Shown here piece by piece: positions 1 to 7,271 of a stretch of 46,902 nt of DNA. The DNA is taken from positions 1 through 46,902 of the forward strand of contig JAFVBR010000040.1 of the NCBI GenBank assembly GCA_017479885.1, given 5' to 3'. Both the position numbers and the translations under genes were made by a program. Under the pieces are notes generated by a model that saw only the letters and a program-made list of their open reading frames with translations, had not been told where the DNA came from and made no database searches. Numbering within the stretch: position 1 is the first letter of the stretch; each line of letters opens with the position of its first letter. The DNA comes from Paludibacteraceae bacterium (GTDB lineage Bacteria > Bacteroidota > Bacteroidia > Bacteroidales > Paludibacteraceae).

Positions 1-126
1 ATTAGAAAGTTGGCATTGCAGGTGGTAAGAAACTATAGTGACAAACGAAGCATAAGGAAAAGACTGTTTAAGGCATCACTCAATAGCGATTATATGGCGG
101 ATATGGTCAAAAACTACAAATTTTGA
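1..126 (+). CDS. C-terminal end of an unidentified protein (partial)
   Basis: Frame 1 is open from the first base to a TGA at 124-126, giving 41 residues that end in MVKNYKF. The other two plus frames stop within the first 27 bases. The composition (basic, with NYSDKRS and ADMVKNYKF) looks like a genuine protein tail. The gene would end about 30 bp before the rpsF promoter, which is a normal arrangement. No family can be assigned from so short a piece, and it could be a chance open frame. Confidence 0.45.
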   Translation: MRKLALQVVRNYSDKRSIRKRLFKASLNSDYMADMVKNYKF

Positions 127-155
127 TGCGGTTGCCCTGATTATTTCAGAAGATA

Positions 156-187
156 TTTGCGTATTTCAAATATTTGTAGTACTTTTG
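156..187 (+). promoter_or_regulatory. Bacteroidetes-type promoter of the rpsF operon
   Basis: TTTG at 156-159 and TACTTTTG at 180-187, separated by exactly 20 nt, match the Bacteroidetes housekeeping consensus (-33 TTTG, -7 TAnnTTTG). Transcription should start near 193-196, leaving a leader of about 75 nt before rpsF. Confidence 0.8.
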
Positions 188-269
188 CAGCCCATTTCGC
201 GCTGTGCGGCAAGAACACAGCACTTTATGGATAACTGTAACAAACAAATAACAAAACAACTACAAACTT
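188..269 (+). promoter_or_regulatory. rpsF leader with a hairpin, possible autoregulatory site
   Basis: The leader has a perfect 6-bp hairpin, GCTGTG (201-206) with CACAGC (216-221), enclosing the nine-base loop CGGCAAGAA. It is followed by an unstructured A/C-rich stretch up to the start codon. S6:S18 complexes are known to bind a structured leader of their own mRNA in many bacteria, so this hairpin is a candidate. I cannot confirm that it matches the known motif, whose key part is a bulged CCG. Confidence 0.3.
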
Positions 270-614
270 ATGTTAAACCATTACGAGACCGCTTTCATTT
301 TGACTCCCGTTTTGTCTGAACCTCAGATGAAGGAAGCGGTAGACAAGTTTGAGAAACTGCTCACCGACAACGGTGCCGCTATTCTCAATCGAGAGGAATG
401 GGGCCTGAAAAAGCTCGCATATCCTATCAAGGGCAAAACAACGGGATTCTATGCCCTGCTTCAATTCGATGTTGAACCTGAAGTGGTTGCTACTCTGGAA
501 ACTGCTTATCGCCGCGACGAGCGCGTTATACGTTTCCTCACTTTCCGCCTCGACAAGTACGCTTTCGAGTATGCTGAAAAACGTCGCAACGCTCATAACA
601 AAAAGGAGGATTAA
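270..614 (+). CDS. rpsF: 30S ribosomal protein S6
   Basis: Small-subunit protein S6, which pairs with S18 on the platform of the 30S subunit. The 114-residue product has the family start [14 protein letters not shown], the central segment [15 protein letters not shown], and the tail motif [16 protein letters not shown], covering the whole single domain. The C-terminus is short and charged. It is the first gene of a four-gene ribosomal operon, and its TAA is three bases from the start of rpsR. The start ATG is the only one compatible with the family N-terminus. It is transcribed from the promoter at 156-187. Confidence 0.97.
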   Translation: MLNHYETAFILTPVLSEPQMKEAVDKFEKLLTDNGAAILNREEWGLKKLAYPIKGKTTGFYALLQFDVEPEVVATLETAYRRDERVIRFLTFRLDKYAFEYAEKRRNAHNKKED

Positions 615-617
615 GCC

Positions 618-878
618 ATGGCAGAAGAACTTCGTTACCTCACTCCTCAACAGAAGGACGTGAAAAAGAAAAAGTATTGCCGTTTCAAGAAAAGCGGTAT
701 ACGTTACATCGACTACAAAGATCCTGAGTTCCTCAAGAAGTTCCTCAACGAGCAGGGTAAAATTCTCCCCCGCCGACTGACCGGCACTTCGCTCAAGTAT
801 CAGCGTAAAGTCGCTCAGGCTGTTAAGCGCGCACGCCATCTGGCTCTGCTGCCATACGTAACCGATATGATGAAATAA
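618..878 (+). CDS. rpsR: 30S ribosomal protein S18
   Basis: S18 binds next to S6 on the 30S platform. The 86-residue product has the family core [20 protein letters not shown], followed by [20 protein letters not shown] and the basic helix [11 protein letters not shown]. An unusually strong Shine-Dalgarno sequence for this phylum (AAGGAGG, 602-608) overlaps the end of rpsF and fixes the start. The gene lies three bases after rpsF, so translation is probably coupled and keeps the two partners balanced. Confidence 0.97.
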   Translation: MAEELRYLTPQQKDVKKKKYCRFKKSGIRYIDYKDPEFLKKFLNEQGKILPRRLTGTSLKYQRKVAQAVKRARHLALLPYVTDMMK

Positions 879-897
879 AAAGTAGGAGGACAAGACA

Positions 898-1341
898 ATG
901 TATGTAATTCTTATTCAAGACGTCGAGAACCTCGGCTACAAAAACGACATCGTAAAAGTACGTGACGGATACGGACGCAACTTCCTTATCCCTAACAAGA
1001 TGGCAATCATCGCCAACGACAGCAACCGCAAGCAGTTGGCTGAAAACCTCAAACAGCAGGCCCGCAAACTGGCTCAGCAGAAAGCTGACGCTGAGGCTCT
1101 CGCTCAGAAGCTTGACACTCTCATGCTCCGCATCGAGCAGAAAGCCAACGAGAACGGCAAGATTTTCGGTGCTGTTACCGCACTCCAGATCGCTGACGCT
1201 CTGCAGGCTCTCGGAATCACGGTGGACCGCAAAGTTATCACCGTTCCCGAAGTAAAGGAAACCGGAGAATACGCCGCTGTCGCACGTCTCCACAAAGAAG
1301 TAAAGGCTGAAATCAAATTCACGGTTGTTGCCGCTGAATAA
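898..1341 (+). CDS. rplI: 50S ribosomal protein L9
   Basis: L9 binds 23S rRNA near the L1 stalk. The 147-residue length is normal for the family. The N-terminal domain is intact (VILIQDVENLGYKNDIVKV, then GYGRNFLIPNKMA), followed by a long charged connecting helix (about residues 40-75) and a C-terminal domain with GKIFGAVTALQIADAL. AGGAGG (883-888) lies ten bases before the ATG. It is the third gene of the operon, 19 bases after rpsR. Confidence 0.97.
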   Translation: MYVILIQDVENLGYKNDIVKVRDGYGRNFLIPNKMAIIANDSNRKQLAENLKQQARKLAQQKADAEALAQKLDTLMLRIEQKANENGKIFGAVTALQIADALQALGITVDRKVITVPEVKETGEYAAVARLHKEVKAEIKFTVVAAE

Positions 1342-1361
1342 TTTAATGAAAGGAAACTGTT

Positions 1362-1616
1362 ATGAAAAAAGGAATTCATCCGGAAAACTACCGCATTGTA
1401 GTATTCAAAGATATGTCTAACGGCGACCAATTCTTCAGCCGTTCAACTGCTGCTACGAAGGACACTATCGAGATTGACGGACAGACCTACCCGCTCATCA
1501 AGCTGGAAATCTCCAACACGTCTCACCCCTTCTACACAGGCAAATCGAAACTTGTGGATACCGCAGGTCGTGTTGACAAATTCATGTCGCGCTACGGCAA
1601 CCGCAACCGCAAGTAA
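1362..1616 (+). CDS. rpmE2: 50S ribosomal protein L31, type B
   Basis: L31 bridges the large and small subunits. The 84-residue product starts [19 protein letters not shown] and ends [12 protein letters not shown]. It contains [20 protein letters not shown] but none of the zinc-binding cysteines of type A L31, so it is the zinc-independent type B form. It lies 20 bases after rplI with AAAGGAAA upstream, and is the last gene before a strong terminator. Placement of an L31 gene directly in the rpsF-rpsR-rplI operon is less usual than the three-gene arrangement. Confidence 0.93.
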   Translation: MKKGIHPENYRIVVFKDMSNGDQFFSRSTAATKDTIEIDGQTYPLIKLEISNTSHPFYTGKSKLVDTAGRVDKFMSRYGNRNRK

Positions 1617-1669
1617 TACAACACGTCTGCAAAGGATGCTATAAAACCTTTGTTAAGATAAATTCTCTT

Positions 1670-1713
1670 AAGGAGAGGCGTTGCCAGGCAACGCCTCTCC
1701 TTTTCTATTTTTT
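1670..1713 (+). terminator. Rho-independent terminator of the ribosomal operon
   Basis: Arms 1670-1685 and 1687-1702 are exact 16-base reverse complements around a single base. In RNA this gives about a 14-bp stem with a five-base loop. A T-rich tail (TTTTCTATTTTTT) follows at once. It separates the ribosomal operon from the next transcript, whose promoter starts two bases later. Confidence 0.93.
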
Positions 1714-1714
1714 A

Positions 1715-1746
1715 TTTGTGCACTAAATATTTTTTTCATATCTTTG
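1715..1746 (+). promoter_or_regulatory. Bacteroidetes-type promoter of a long non-coding stretch
   Basis: TTTG (1715-1718), 20-nt spacer, TATCTTTG (1739-1746): a perfect match to TTTG/TAnnTTTG with the same spacing as the rpsF promoter. The predicted start near 1752 is about 600 nt before the next gene-sized reading frame, which is far too long for an ordinary leader. Confidence 0.8.
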
Positions 1747-1751
1747 CACTC

Positions 1752-2234
1752 TGAAAACGAACGGACATCGTTTACTGCTGTGATAATAATTGAATTTACA
1801 ATTCATATACCCATGGATTCAGCAAGAAACAGTCTGTTCTGACATCAAATGCCGAACCTGCGCCACTAAGTATCACGTTAGCGAACGGATAGGAAAACAT
1901 TGGCGGAGCGTACTCCGCAATAAAGCAGTTTTCGGTACATTAACATAACTGGCGTCTTTTGAACGCTTTGTATTTGACGCGCAAAAGCTTCGAACACTTT
2001 CAATCCAAGTCAAAAACAGAGTAGCATAAGATGCCTACGGGTATGATTATATACCCTTGTGCAAAAACGCAGCGGGCGAAAGCCTGCGTAGGTCGTTTGT
2101 TTCATGCGGCTTCTGCCGTTCACAACGGGTCATATCATATCGGCGTAGGTTTCGTGTGTTGTTTGTTTGACTTGGTGGACAGTTCGAAGGTCCAAGCGCG
2201 TAGATGAGCAATAGCGGAGTCTACGTTTGTTTTT
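1752..2234 (+). ncRNA. Candidate structured non-coding RNA or long regulatory leader
   Basis: No ORF of gene size is present on either strand. Local hairpins visible by eye include AACGA/TCGTT (1757-1773), TGAAT/ATTCA (1791-1804), GCGGAG/CTCCGC (1904-1918), a bulged GTAG-CAT stem (2021-2038), GGGTAT/ATACCC (2040-2055), a stem with a GAAA loop (2068-2089), GCGGC/GCCGT (2106-2119), a bulged stem with loop AGTTCGAAG (2171-2196), and a terminal stem CGTAGA/TCTACG followed by TTTGTTTTTTT. A consensus promoter sits just upstream. The hallmarks of tmRNA, RNase P RNA, SRP RNA and common riboswitches were looked for and not seen. The 5' end is inferred from the promoter and the 3' end from the terminator-like stem. 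Confidence 0.5.
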
Positions 2235-2237
2235 TTG
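2199..2237 (+). terminator. Terminator-like stem ending the candidate ncRNA
   Basis: CGTAGA (2199-2204) pairs with TCTACG (2220-2225) across a 15-base loop, followed by TTTGTTTTTTT. The stem is only 6 bp, so it may terminate partially and act as an attenuator for the gene at 2355, for which no separate promoter is visible. Confidence 0.45.
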
Positions 2238-2289
2238 TGTCTTTTATAAAACAAAACCGCCTGAATAGCAGACTACGATATATGCAGAT

Positions 2290-2358
2290 ATGACAAACAA
2301 CAATATTAACAATCCTCTAAAAGTTGCTCCCGACACGAATCAAGGGCGAACATCATGA
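2290..2358 (+). CDS. Possible 22-residue leader peptide overlapping the next start codon
   Basis: An ATG at 2290 opens a 22-codon frame rich in Asn (MTNNNINNPLKV, ending NQGRTS). Its TGA overlaps the ATG of the 510-codon gene (ATGA, 2355-2358), the classic geometry for translational coupling. It may be a real leader peptide that feeds ribosomes to the membrane protein. It may also be chance, because short Asn-rich frames are common in A-rich leaders. Confidence 0.25.
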   Translation: MTNNNINNPLKVAPDTNQGRTS

Positions 2359-3887
2359 AAAAACTAAATCTGTCATTTGTTTCCTTTACTACGGCAGGTG
2401 CTGTGTTGCTGTCATTATTACTGGTTTTTATCGGTAAATTCTCGTCAGGTACGGCAAGCAAAATACTCACTATCTGCTCCAATTCGATTCTGTATTTAAG
2501 CGAACTTTTCTTCTTTGTTGTTCTGCTGCTTAAGTCGGAGAAGAAATCACCTATGTATGTGGTGTCAATAGTCGGAATAGCGGCAGCATGTCTTGGTCTC
2601 GCAATTTATATTTGCATGCCCATTATTCTTTTGCTTTCAAACGGTATAGACTTACAGCACATGCAGTTGCTTGAGATGATTCCGATAATAACGTCTTCAC
2701 TAAATACAATTCAGGTCTTCGGGTTCGTATTCGCTCTACTGGCTTTTGTAAAGCCTTTGTCAGATGATAAAGCGGTCAAATATACCGCATGGTCATATCC
2801 TGTTCTGTATCTACTCAGCATATTGTATGCTGTCGTAATTACGGTACTGAAAGTGTCACAAGGTAATGTTGGTCTATCAATTTGGTTGAACAGTATTCCT
2901 GATCTCTTGATTAAGACATTGCTGGCAGCAGTGTTCTGTTTCATAGGGCTGTCATTGAAGAAGGATGAAGAGAGACTGACAGCATGGCAGAGGAACACGG
3001 AGGATAATTCAGCCCGTTTCTCGTATATGAAAAGTTTGTCTTTCATCTGTGCAGCAGGTGCAGTGCTGTCTATTGCTCTCGGCATGTTGGCAGGGCTTGA
3101 TAGTGAGGAACTGACAAACATTCTAATATTAGTGCTGTCAGGTGCTGCTATTCTTCACATGTTGATTGAAATCTTTTCATCAAAAAACATTGCACCACTC
3201 AATGCTGTAGAAAATGCAACCGCCAGACAGGCAAACGGTATGCAACCAATGACTGATGAGGAGGCGGCTGAGTGGATGCAGAAGATGGACGATATCCTCT
3301 CCGAATGGACTCCTTATACCGATGAGAATGGTAATGAAAGTTTTATTATGACAAAATATAGCCAAACTAAGAAAACCCGCACTTTGCTTGAACAAGTGCG
3401 GGCAGCAATGCCTGATAACGAGACCGTGGTTGAGAGGTATAATATGTTTGCAGAAAACTATAACACAGCCATGAAGCGGCACTATAATGGCAGTACTAAA
3501 TATATCATTCTTGCAGCCGTAGTTGCTGTTGCTCTTGGCGCTATAGCAGGTTCATGGTCAACTATACTTACGTTTTTCGGAACACAAATAGTTGTATATA
3601 TAATAGCAAGCATGACACCTACTTATATTCTGAACAAGATAGCACTGAAGCCGGCAAAACCGAAATTCATGTCAGGATTCATAGCAGGCATATTCGGTCT
3701 GACCGCCACTGCCGCCACATATAAGATAACCACACATTGGAGTGACGGAACAACTACCACAAAATACGATGACAGCGAGAAATGGACTTCTGCCATAATC
3801 AGTTTAGTCTTGATTATCTTCATCTGTTTCTTCATGTTTATTCCTGCAATCATGAACTATATAAGAAACTACATACTGCATGTGTGA
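2355..3887 (+). CDS. Polytopic membrane protein of unknown function
   Basis: The 510-residue protein is not recognised as a known family. About eight hydrophobic segments lie in residues 10-265 (for example AVLLSLLLVFIG, VSIVGIAAACLGLAIYI, FICAAGAVLSIALGMLAGL, ILILVLSGAAILHMLIEIF). A soluble, acidic stretch follows (about 275-375, including DEEAAEWMQKMDDILSEW). Three or four more membrane segments come near the C-terminus (YIILAAVVAVALGAIAGSW, FMSGFIAGIFGLTATAA, ISLVLIIFICFFMFIPAI). No catalytic or transporter motif is evident. It starts a same-strand cluster of envelope proteins. Expression probably depends on the unusual 600-nt upstream region, because no closer promoter is visible. Confidence 0.75.
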   Translation: MKKLNLSFVSFTTAGAVLLSLLLVFIGKFSSGTASKILTICSNSILYLSELFFFVVLLLKSEKKSPMYVVSIVGIAAACLGLAIYICMPIILLLSNGIDLQHMQLLEMIPIITSSLNTIQVFGFVFALLAFVKPLSDDKAVKYTAWSYPVLYLLSILYAVVITVLKVSQGNVGLSIWLNSIPDLLIKTLLAAVFCFIGLSLKKDEERLTAWQRNTEDNSARFSYMKSLSFICAAGAVLSIALGMLAGLDSEELTNILILVLSGAAILHMLIEIFSSKNIAPLNAVENATARQANGMQPMTDEEAAEWMQKMDDILSEWTPYTDENGNESFIMTKYSQTKKTRTLLEQVRAAMPDNETVVERYNMFAENYNTAMKRHYNGSTKYIILAAVVAVALGAIAGSWSTILTFFGTQIVVYIIASMTPTYILNKIALKPAKPKFMSGFIAGIFGLTATAATYKITTHWSDGTTTTKYDDSEKWTSAIISLVLIIFICFFMFIPAIMNYIRNYILHV

Positions 3888-3970
3888 GCTTATTATTGCT
3901 ACTCTATATGTAAATCTGTAATAACAGGATATAACAAACTCTTATTATTAATCTTTTAACAACAAAAAAC

Positions 3971-4615
3971 ATGAAAAAGTATTTTTATTTTGCAGCAGCA
4001 CTCATGATGCTGGTTCTGACAGGTTGTGACGCACAGAAGCGGGCAGCCCGAAAGAATGTAACAACTGCGACACCGGGTGTCGAAGAAACTCTTAACGCCA
4101 CCGAACTGTTTACTTTTGACCCTAATGCCAACGGATTGCGTGCTACGGCCAATTACAACGGCTTCGACAATCAGAACCTTCAGTCTTATGCAGCCAACCG
4201 CGCACGTGCTGAATTGGCAAAGCAAGTAGGGGTTTTGGTCACCACTATCACTAAAGAGTATGCTGAATCATACACTCACAACGAAGGAAGTGAGAAGAGT
4301 ATGAGTACCGACAACAAGCTGACAGAGGCTATAGAGTCGGTTTCGGAGGAACTGATAGAAGGCAGTCAAATAGTAAAAATGCAAAAGTTCCGTCAGCAAG
4401 ACGGCACACTTACTGTCTATGTATGTGTAGAGATTTCTGTTGACAAATTAGTGAACAATGTTCGCAACAACAAGAAACTGATAGAGGCCGTTAATGAGAA
4501 TGCCCAAGCAAAAATAGACTTCAAAGAAAAGAAGTTTGAAGAAACAACACAAGAAGAAATTCGTAAATACAATGTAAAGCGTGCTATTGCTAACGGAGTA
4601 GCTATTACGGAATAA
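3971..4615 (+). CDS. LPP20-like lipoprotein
   Basis: The 214-residue product has a lipoprotein signal peptide with lipobox LTGC (Cys19). The central region (SYAANRARAELAKQVGVLV, then a polar stretch and GTLTVYVCVEISVDKLVNN) resembles the LPP20 lipoprotein fold, in which a helix of the ARAELA type packs on a small sheet. The C-terminal 50 residues are strongly charged and helical (DFKEKKFEETTQEEIRKYN). The location is probably the periplasm or outer membrane. It ends four bases before the next gene, so the two are co-transcribed. The family assignment is from pattern only, and its role is not known. Confidence 0.65.
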   Translation: MKKYFYFAAALMMLVLTGCDAQKRAARKNVTTATPGVEETLNATELFTFDPNANGLRATANYNGFDNQNLQSYAANRARAELAKQVGVLVTTITKEYAESYTHNEGSEKSMSTDNKLTEAIESVSEELIEGSQIVKMQKFRQQDGTLTVYVCVEISVDKLVNNVRNNKKLIEAVNENAQAKIDFKEKKFEETTQEEIRKYNVKRAIANGVAITE

Positions 4616-4619
4616 GCAG

Positions 4620-5528
4620 ATGAAACTGAAAACAGTTGTAATACTGATATTTCTACAGACCTGTTGTGCTGCCTGTTTGTCGGCGGCACAACGGGTTGTT
4701 TCACGTTCAGACAAGGTGCGCCCGCAGTGGGTGAGGCATGTGCCTGTATCAGGGATAAAGGGGATGAGTTATAGATGTGTTGAGATATTCACTACCGACC
4801 GGAATTCCATAACCACTTTGGCTCTGGAAGAACTACCCAAACAAATAGACCGTAAGTATCTTGTGACCGACCATAGTGATTTGTCAATAAATGAAAGGAA
4901 CTATACCTCTGAAAACGGACTCCGCTTAGAAAGAAACGATGTGCTTACAACTCAGATTATTGTTGACGGTCAACCTGTTGAGGTGAGATGCCGGCAGATT
5001 GATTCGTATTGGGAATATGTTGATGGCGGTATATCATCAAGAGCAATGTACCATGCATGGGTTCTATTTCAGGTGCTTGATAATCGGTATCAGACGCATT
5101 TTGAAAACGTCACTCTCACCACTTCTTATGGCGCCCATGGTCTGTATTCGGTACTCATGCCGGGAGCAGCACAGATGTATAAAGGTTCATATCTGAAGGG
5201 AGGGCTGATGCTTGGCGGCAGTGCCCTGCTGGCAGGAGGAGTGGTGCTGTCGCATAGTGTAAGTCTGTCATATACCAATCTGGAGAATAGTACCCACAAT
5301 GCACAGCATAAACTGACTTACCACACTAAAGCACAAAACTACATGGTCTCCCGCAATGTGCTGATAGGTGCACTGGCTGCCTTGTATGCCTACAACATGG
5401 TTGATGCATTTGTCGCACCGGGCGCAAGGCGCATCGTAAAGACAGGCGGGCATACCATCCAATATTCCGTCATGCCAGTTGTCAATGAAGATTTATCACC
5501 GGCATTGGCTATGAAAATTACATTTTAA
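4620..5528 (+). CDS. Exported protein with a DUF5683-like C-terminal membrane motif
   Basis: 302 residues with an N-terminal hydrophobic export signal (VVILIFLQTCCAACLSA); the cysteines leave open whether it is a lipoprotein. Residues 175-205 hold PGAAQMYKGSYLKGGLML followed by a hydrophobic helix. This resembles the PG-x-GQ-x-Y-x-G-x-(Y/W)-x-KG motif of DUF5683 and related small membrane domains. A second hydrophobic helix (VLIGALAALYAYNMVDAFVAP) follows. Four bases separate it from the LPP20-like gene and eight from the next, indicating one operon. The function is unknown. Confidence 0.6.
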   Translation: MKLKTVVILIFLQTCCAACLSAAQRVVSRSDKVRPQWVRHVPVSGIKGMSYRCVEIFTTDRNSITTLALEELPKQIDRKYLVTDHSDLSINERNYTSENGLRLERNDVLTTQIIVDGQPVEVRCRQIDSYWEYVDGGISSRAMYHAWVLFQVLDNRYQTHFENVTLTTSYGAHGLYSVLMPGAAQMYKGSYLKGGLMLGGSALLAGGVVLSHSVSLSYTNLENSTHNAQHKLTYHTKAQNYMVSRNVLIGALAALYAYNMVDAFVAPGARRIVKTGGHTIQYSVMPVVNEDLSPALAMKITF

Positions 5529-5536
5529 TTGTTATT

Positions 5537-7231
5537 ATGAGATATAAAATCAGATATAAGATTAGATATAAAATCAGAATATTATTGTTATTGTCAGTCA
5601 TGTTTCTGGTTTCTTGTGTTCAGCACGAATTGAACATGTATGGAGGCATATCAGGAGTGGTGAAAGATGCAGAAAGCAATCAGCCATTGCCCGGTGTAAG
5701 GGTCAGTTTGTCCCCAACGGGCTTGTCACAGGTGACAGAGAAAGACGGCCAGTTTACATTTACAGAACTGGAACCCAACGACTATACCATGACATTTGAA
5801 AAGGCCGGCTATTTAGGTCAGACAACAAAGGTAACGGTGGTTGCCGACATCTCATCGTCTGTGCAAATAGCATTGCAAGAGAACCAACTCGGAATAGATA
5901 TACGGCCATATTCACTCAACTTCGGTGCAACTACACAGACCCTACAACTTAAGCTTACGAGCGACGGGCGCACAATACATTATAAGGCGGAAACCTCTGC
6001 AAACTGGATTTCGCTCATTCGGAATTCAGGAAGTGTGACAACACAAGAAGTACTCACTATCAGTGTTGCTCGCGCAGGGTTAGCAGCCGGTGAATATACT
6101 GGCGATGTGCGTATTTCGGTAGAGGACAAGTACTTGACCATTCCCGTGACAATGCTTGTAGAAGGTGCAGCTCTGCCACAAATCTCCCTTGAAGGAGTAA
6201 CTGCCGTAAATGCCACAGAAGTCCAGCTTACGGGAGTGCTCCAGTCGGTGGGTACTATAGATGGTGTTTCGGAATACGGGGTATGCTATTCTCTGCAATC
6301 AAAACCTACTACTGACAACGATTGTGCCCGCATGGGAAGCAGCAAACAACCGAAGGATTTTACGTGCAACATAGCAGGACTTACAATGGGTAAGACTTAC
6401 TACTTCAGGGCTTATGCTGTTAATTCCCAAGGAGTGGCATACAGTGAGCAACTGACGGTGCAGACCATAGCTCCTCCCGAATTGGGTGAACTAAGCGTTA
6501 AGTCGGTAGGAGTGGATAAGGTAGTGGTGAGCGGTTCTCTGAAGTCGGTGGGAACAACAGGCTTTGTAACTGACTACGGAATATGTTATTCGCTACAGAC
6601 TGCTCCTACACGGAACAGTGAAAAGCTGTCGTTAGGAAGCACCTCAAATGCAACGAATATAGAGGGAGTGGTGGACGGACTGGTAGCTCAGACCGTATAT
6701 TATCTGCGTGCTTATGCTGTCTATGTGAGCAACGGACTTGAGATGGTTGTTTATAGCAATCAAGTGGTAGCTCAGACCACCAAACAGACCACTCAGCAAC
6801 CGACAGAAGATTATAGCAGTGCAAAAATCAGTACGGGTAACGGCAAGTTGGCGATGACGCTGCTCAGTTGTCTTCGTGCAGGCAATCGTGTTACCATAGA
6901 AGCAACACTGCTCAATAAGAGCATCAGCCCGGACAACAGTTTCTCTACTGTTTCGATAGGCAATTCCAATACAGCAGGTTTGACTCACGTGGAAGATAAT
7001 CTGTTTACTGATTATGCGTGGACATCATTGATGGTGTATCTGAACAATGCGTCAGGACACAATCTGCCCAGCACACCTCTTCCGATAGGTTCGACAAAAC
7101 GTCTTACTCTTACTATTGACGGTGTGCCACAATCTGCACAGACAATAAGCGTCTATATAGCGGCAGAATTCTATTACACCACGCCCACAGAATATTGCTA
7201 CCTTACGTTTGAGAACGTACCGATATATTGA
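5537..7231 (+). CDS. Surface lipoprotein with carboxypeptidase-like, BACON-like and Fn3-like domains
   Basis: The 564-residue product has a lipoprotein signal (MFLVSC, Cys27). In order it has a carboxypeptidase regulatory-like beta-sandwich (about 36-115: GGISGVVKDAESNQPLPGV), a BACON-like domain (about 120-210: ANWISLIRNSGSV, then GEYTGDVRISV), and two Fn3-like repeats (about 213-310 and 314-415, each with YG(V/I)CYSLQ and TYYLRAYAV-type strands). The C-terminal domain (about 430-564) is almost identical to that of the next gene. This architecture is typical of outer-membrane surface proteins in Bacteroidales, probably for binding polysaccharide or host ligands. The N-terminus is odd: three copies of RYKI encoded by a 12-bp tandem repeat precede the hydrophobic core. 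Confidence 0.75.
   Translation: MRYKIRYKIRYKIRILLLLSVMFLVSCVQHELNMYGGISGVVKDAESNQPLPGVRVSLSPTGLSQVTEKDGQFTFTELEPNDYTMTFEKAGYLGQTTKVTVVADISSSVQIALQENQLGIDIRPYSLNFGATTQTLQLKLTSDGRTIHYKAETSANWISLIRNSGSVTTQEVLTISVARAGLAAGEYTGDVRISVEDKYLTIPVTMLVEGAALPQISLEGVTAVNATEVQLTGVLQSVGTIDGVSEYGVCYSLQSKPTTDNDCARMGSSKQPKDFTCNIAGLTMGKTYYFRAYAVNSQGVAYSEQLTVQTIAPPELGELSVKSVGVDKVVVSGSLKSVGTTGFVTDYGICYSLQTAPTRNSEKLSLGSTSNATNIEGVVDGLVAQTVYYLRAYAVYVSNGLEMVVYSNQVVAQTTKQTTQQPTEDYSSAKISTGNGKLAMTLLSCLRAGNRVTIEATLLNKSISPDNSFSTVSIGNSNTAGLTHVEDNLFTDYAWTSLMVYLNNASGHNLPSTPLPIGSTKRLTLTIDGVPQSAQTISVYIAAEFYYTTPTEYCYLTFENVPIY
5540..5575 (+). repeat. 12-bp tandem repeat (three copies) encoding RYKI
   Basis: AGATATAAAATC, AGATATAAGATT and AGATATAAAATC follow each other directly after the ATG of the 564-residue lipoprotein. 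Copy-number changes by slippage would keep the frame and only lengthen the positively charged n-region of the signal peptide. Confidence 0.85.
6863..7231 (+). repeat. First copy of a 369-bp direct repeat (C-terminal lipoprotein domain)
   Basis: This segment, which ends exactly at the stop codon, aligns without gaps with 7710-8078 (offset 847). Mismatches are few, and most are silent. It encodes a 122-residue segment from LSCLRAGNRVTIEATLLNKS to YLTFENVPIY. Confidence 0.9.
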
Positions 7232-7271
7232 AGTGTATAATCAATAATGATACTCATAAAATTTTGCAACA

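Noticed and set aside
2171-2196. tRNA T-arm-like hairpin with TTCGAA
   Set aside because: The loop has nine bases and the stem is bulged; no acceptor, D or anticodon arms surround it.
1752-2234. Candidate RNA as tmRNA, RNase P RNA or 6S RNA
   Set aside because: No alanine tRNA-like ends or ALAA tag frame, no GAGGAAAGTCC core of RNase P RNA, and it is much longer than 6S RNA.
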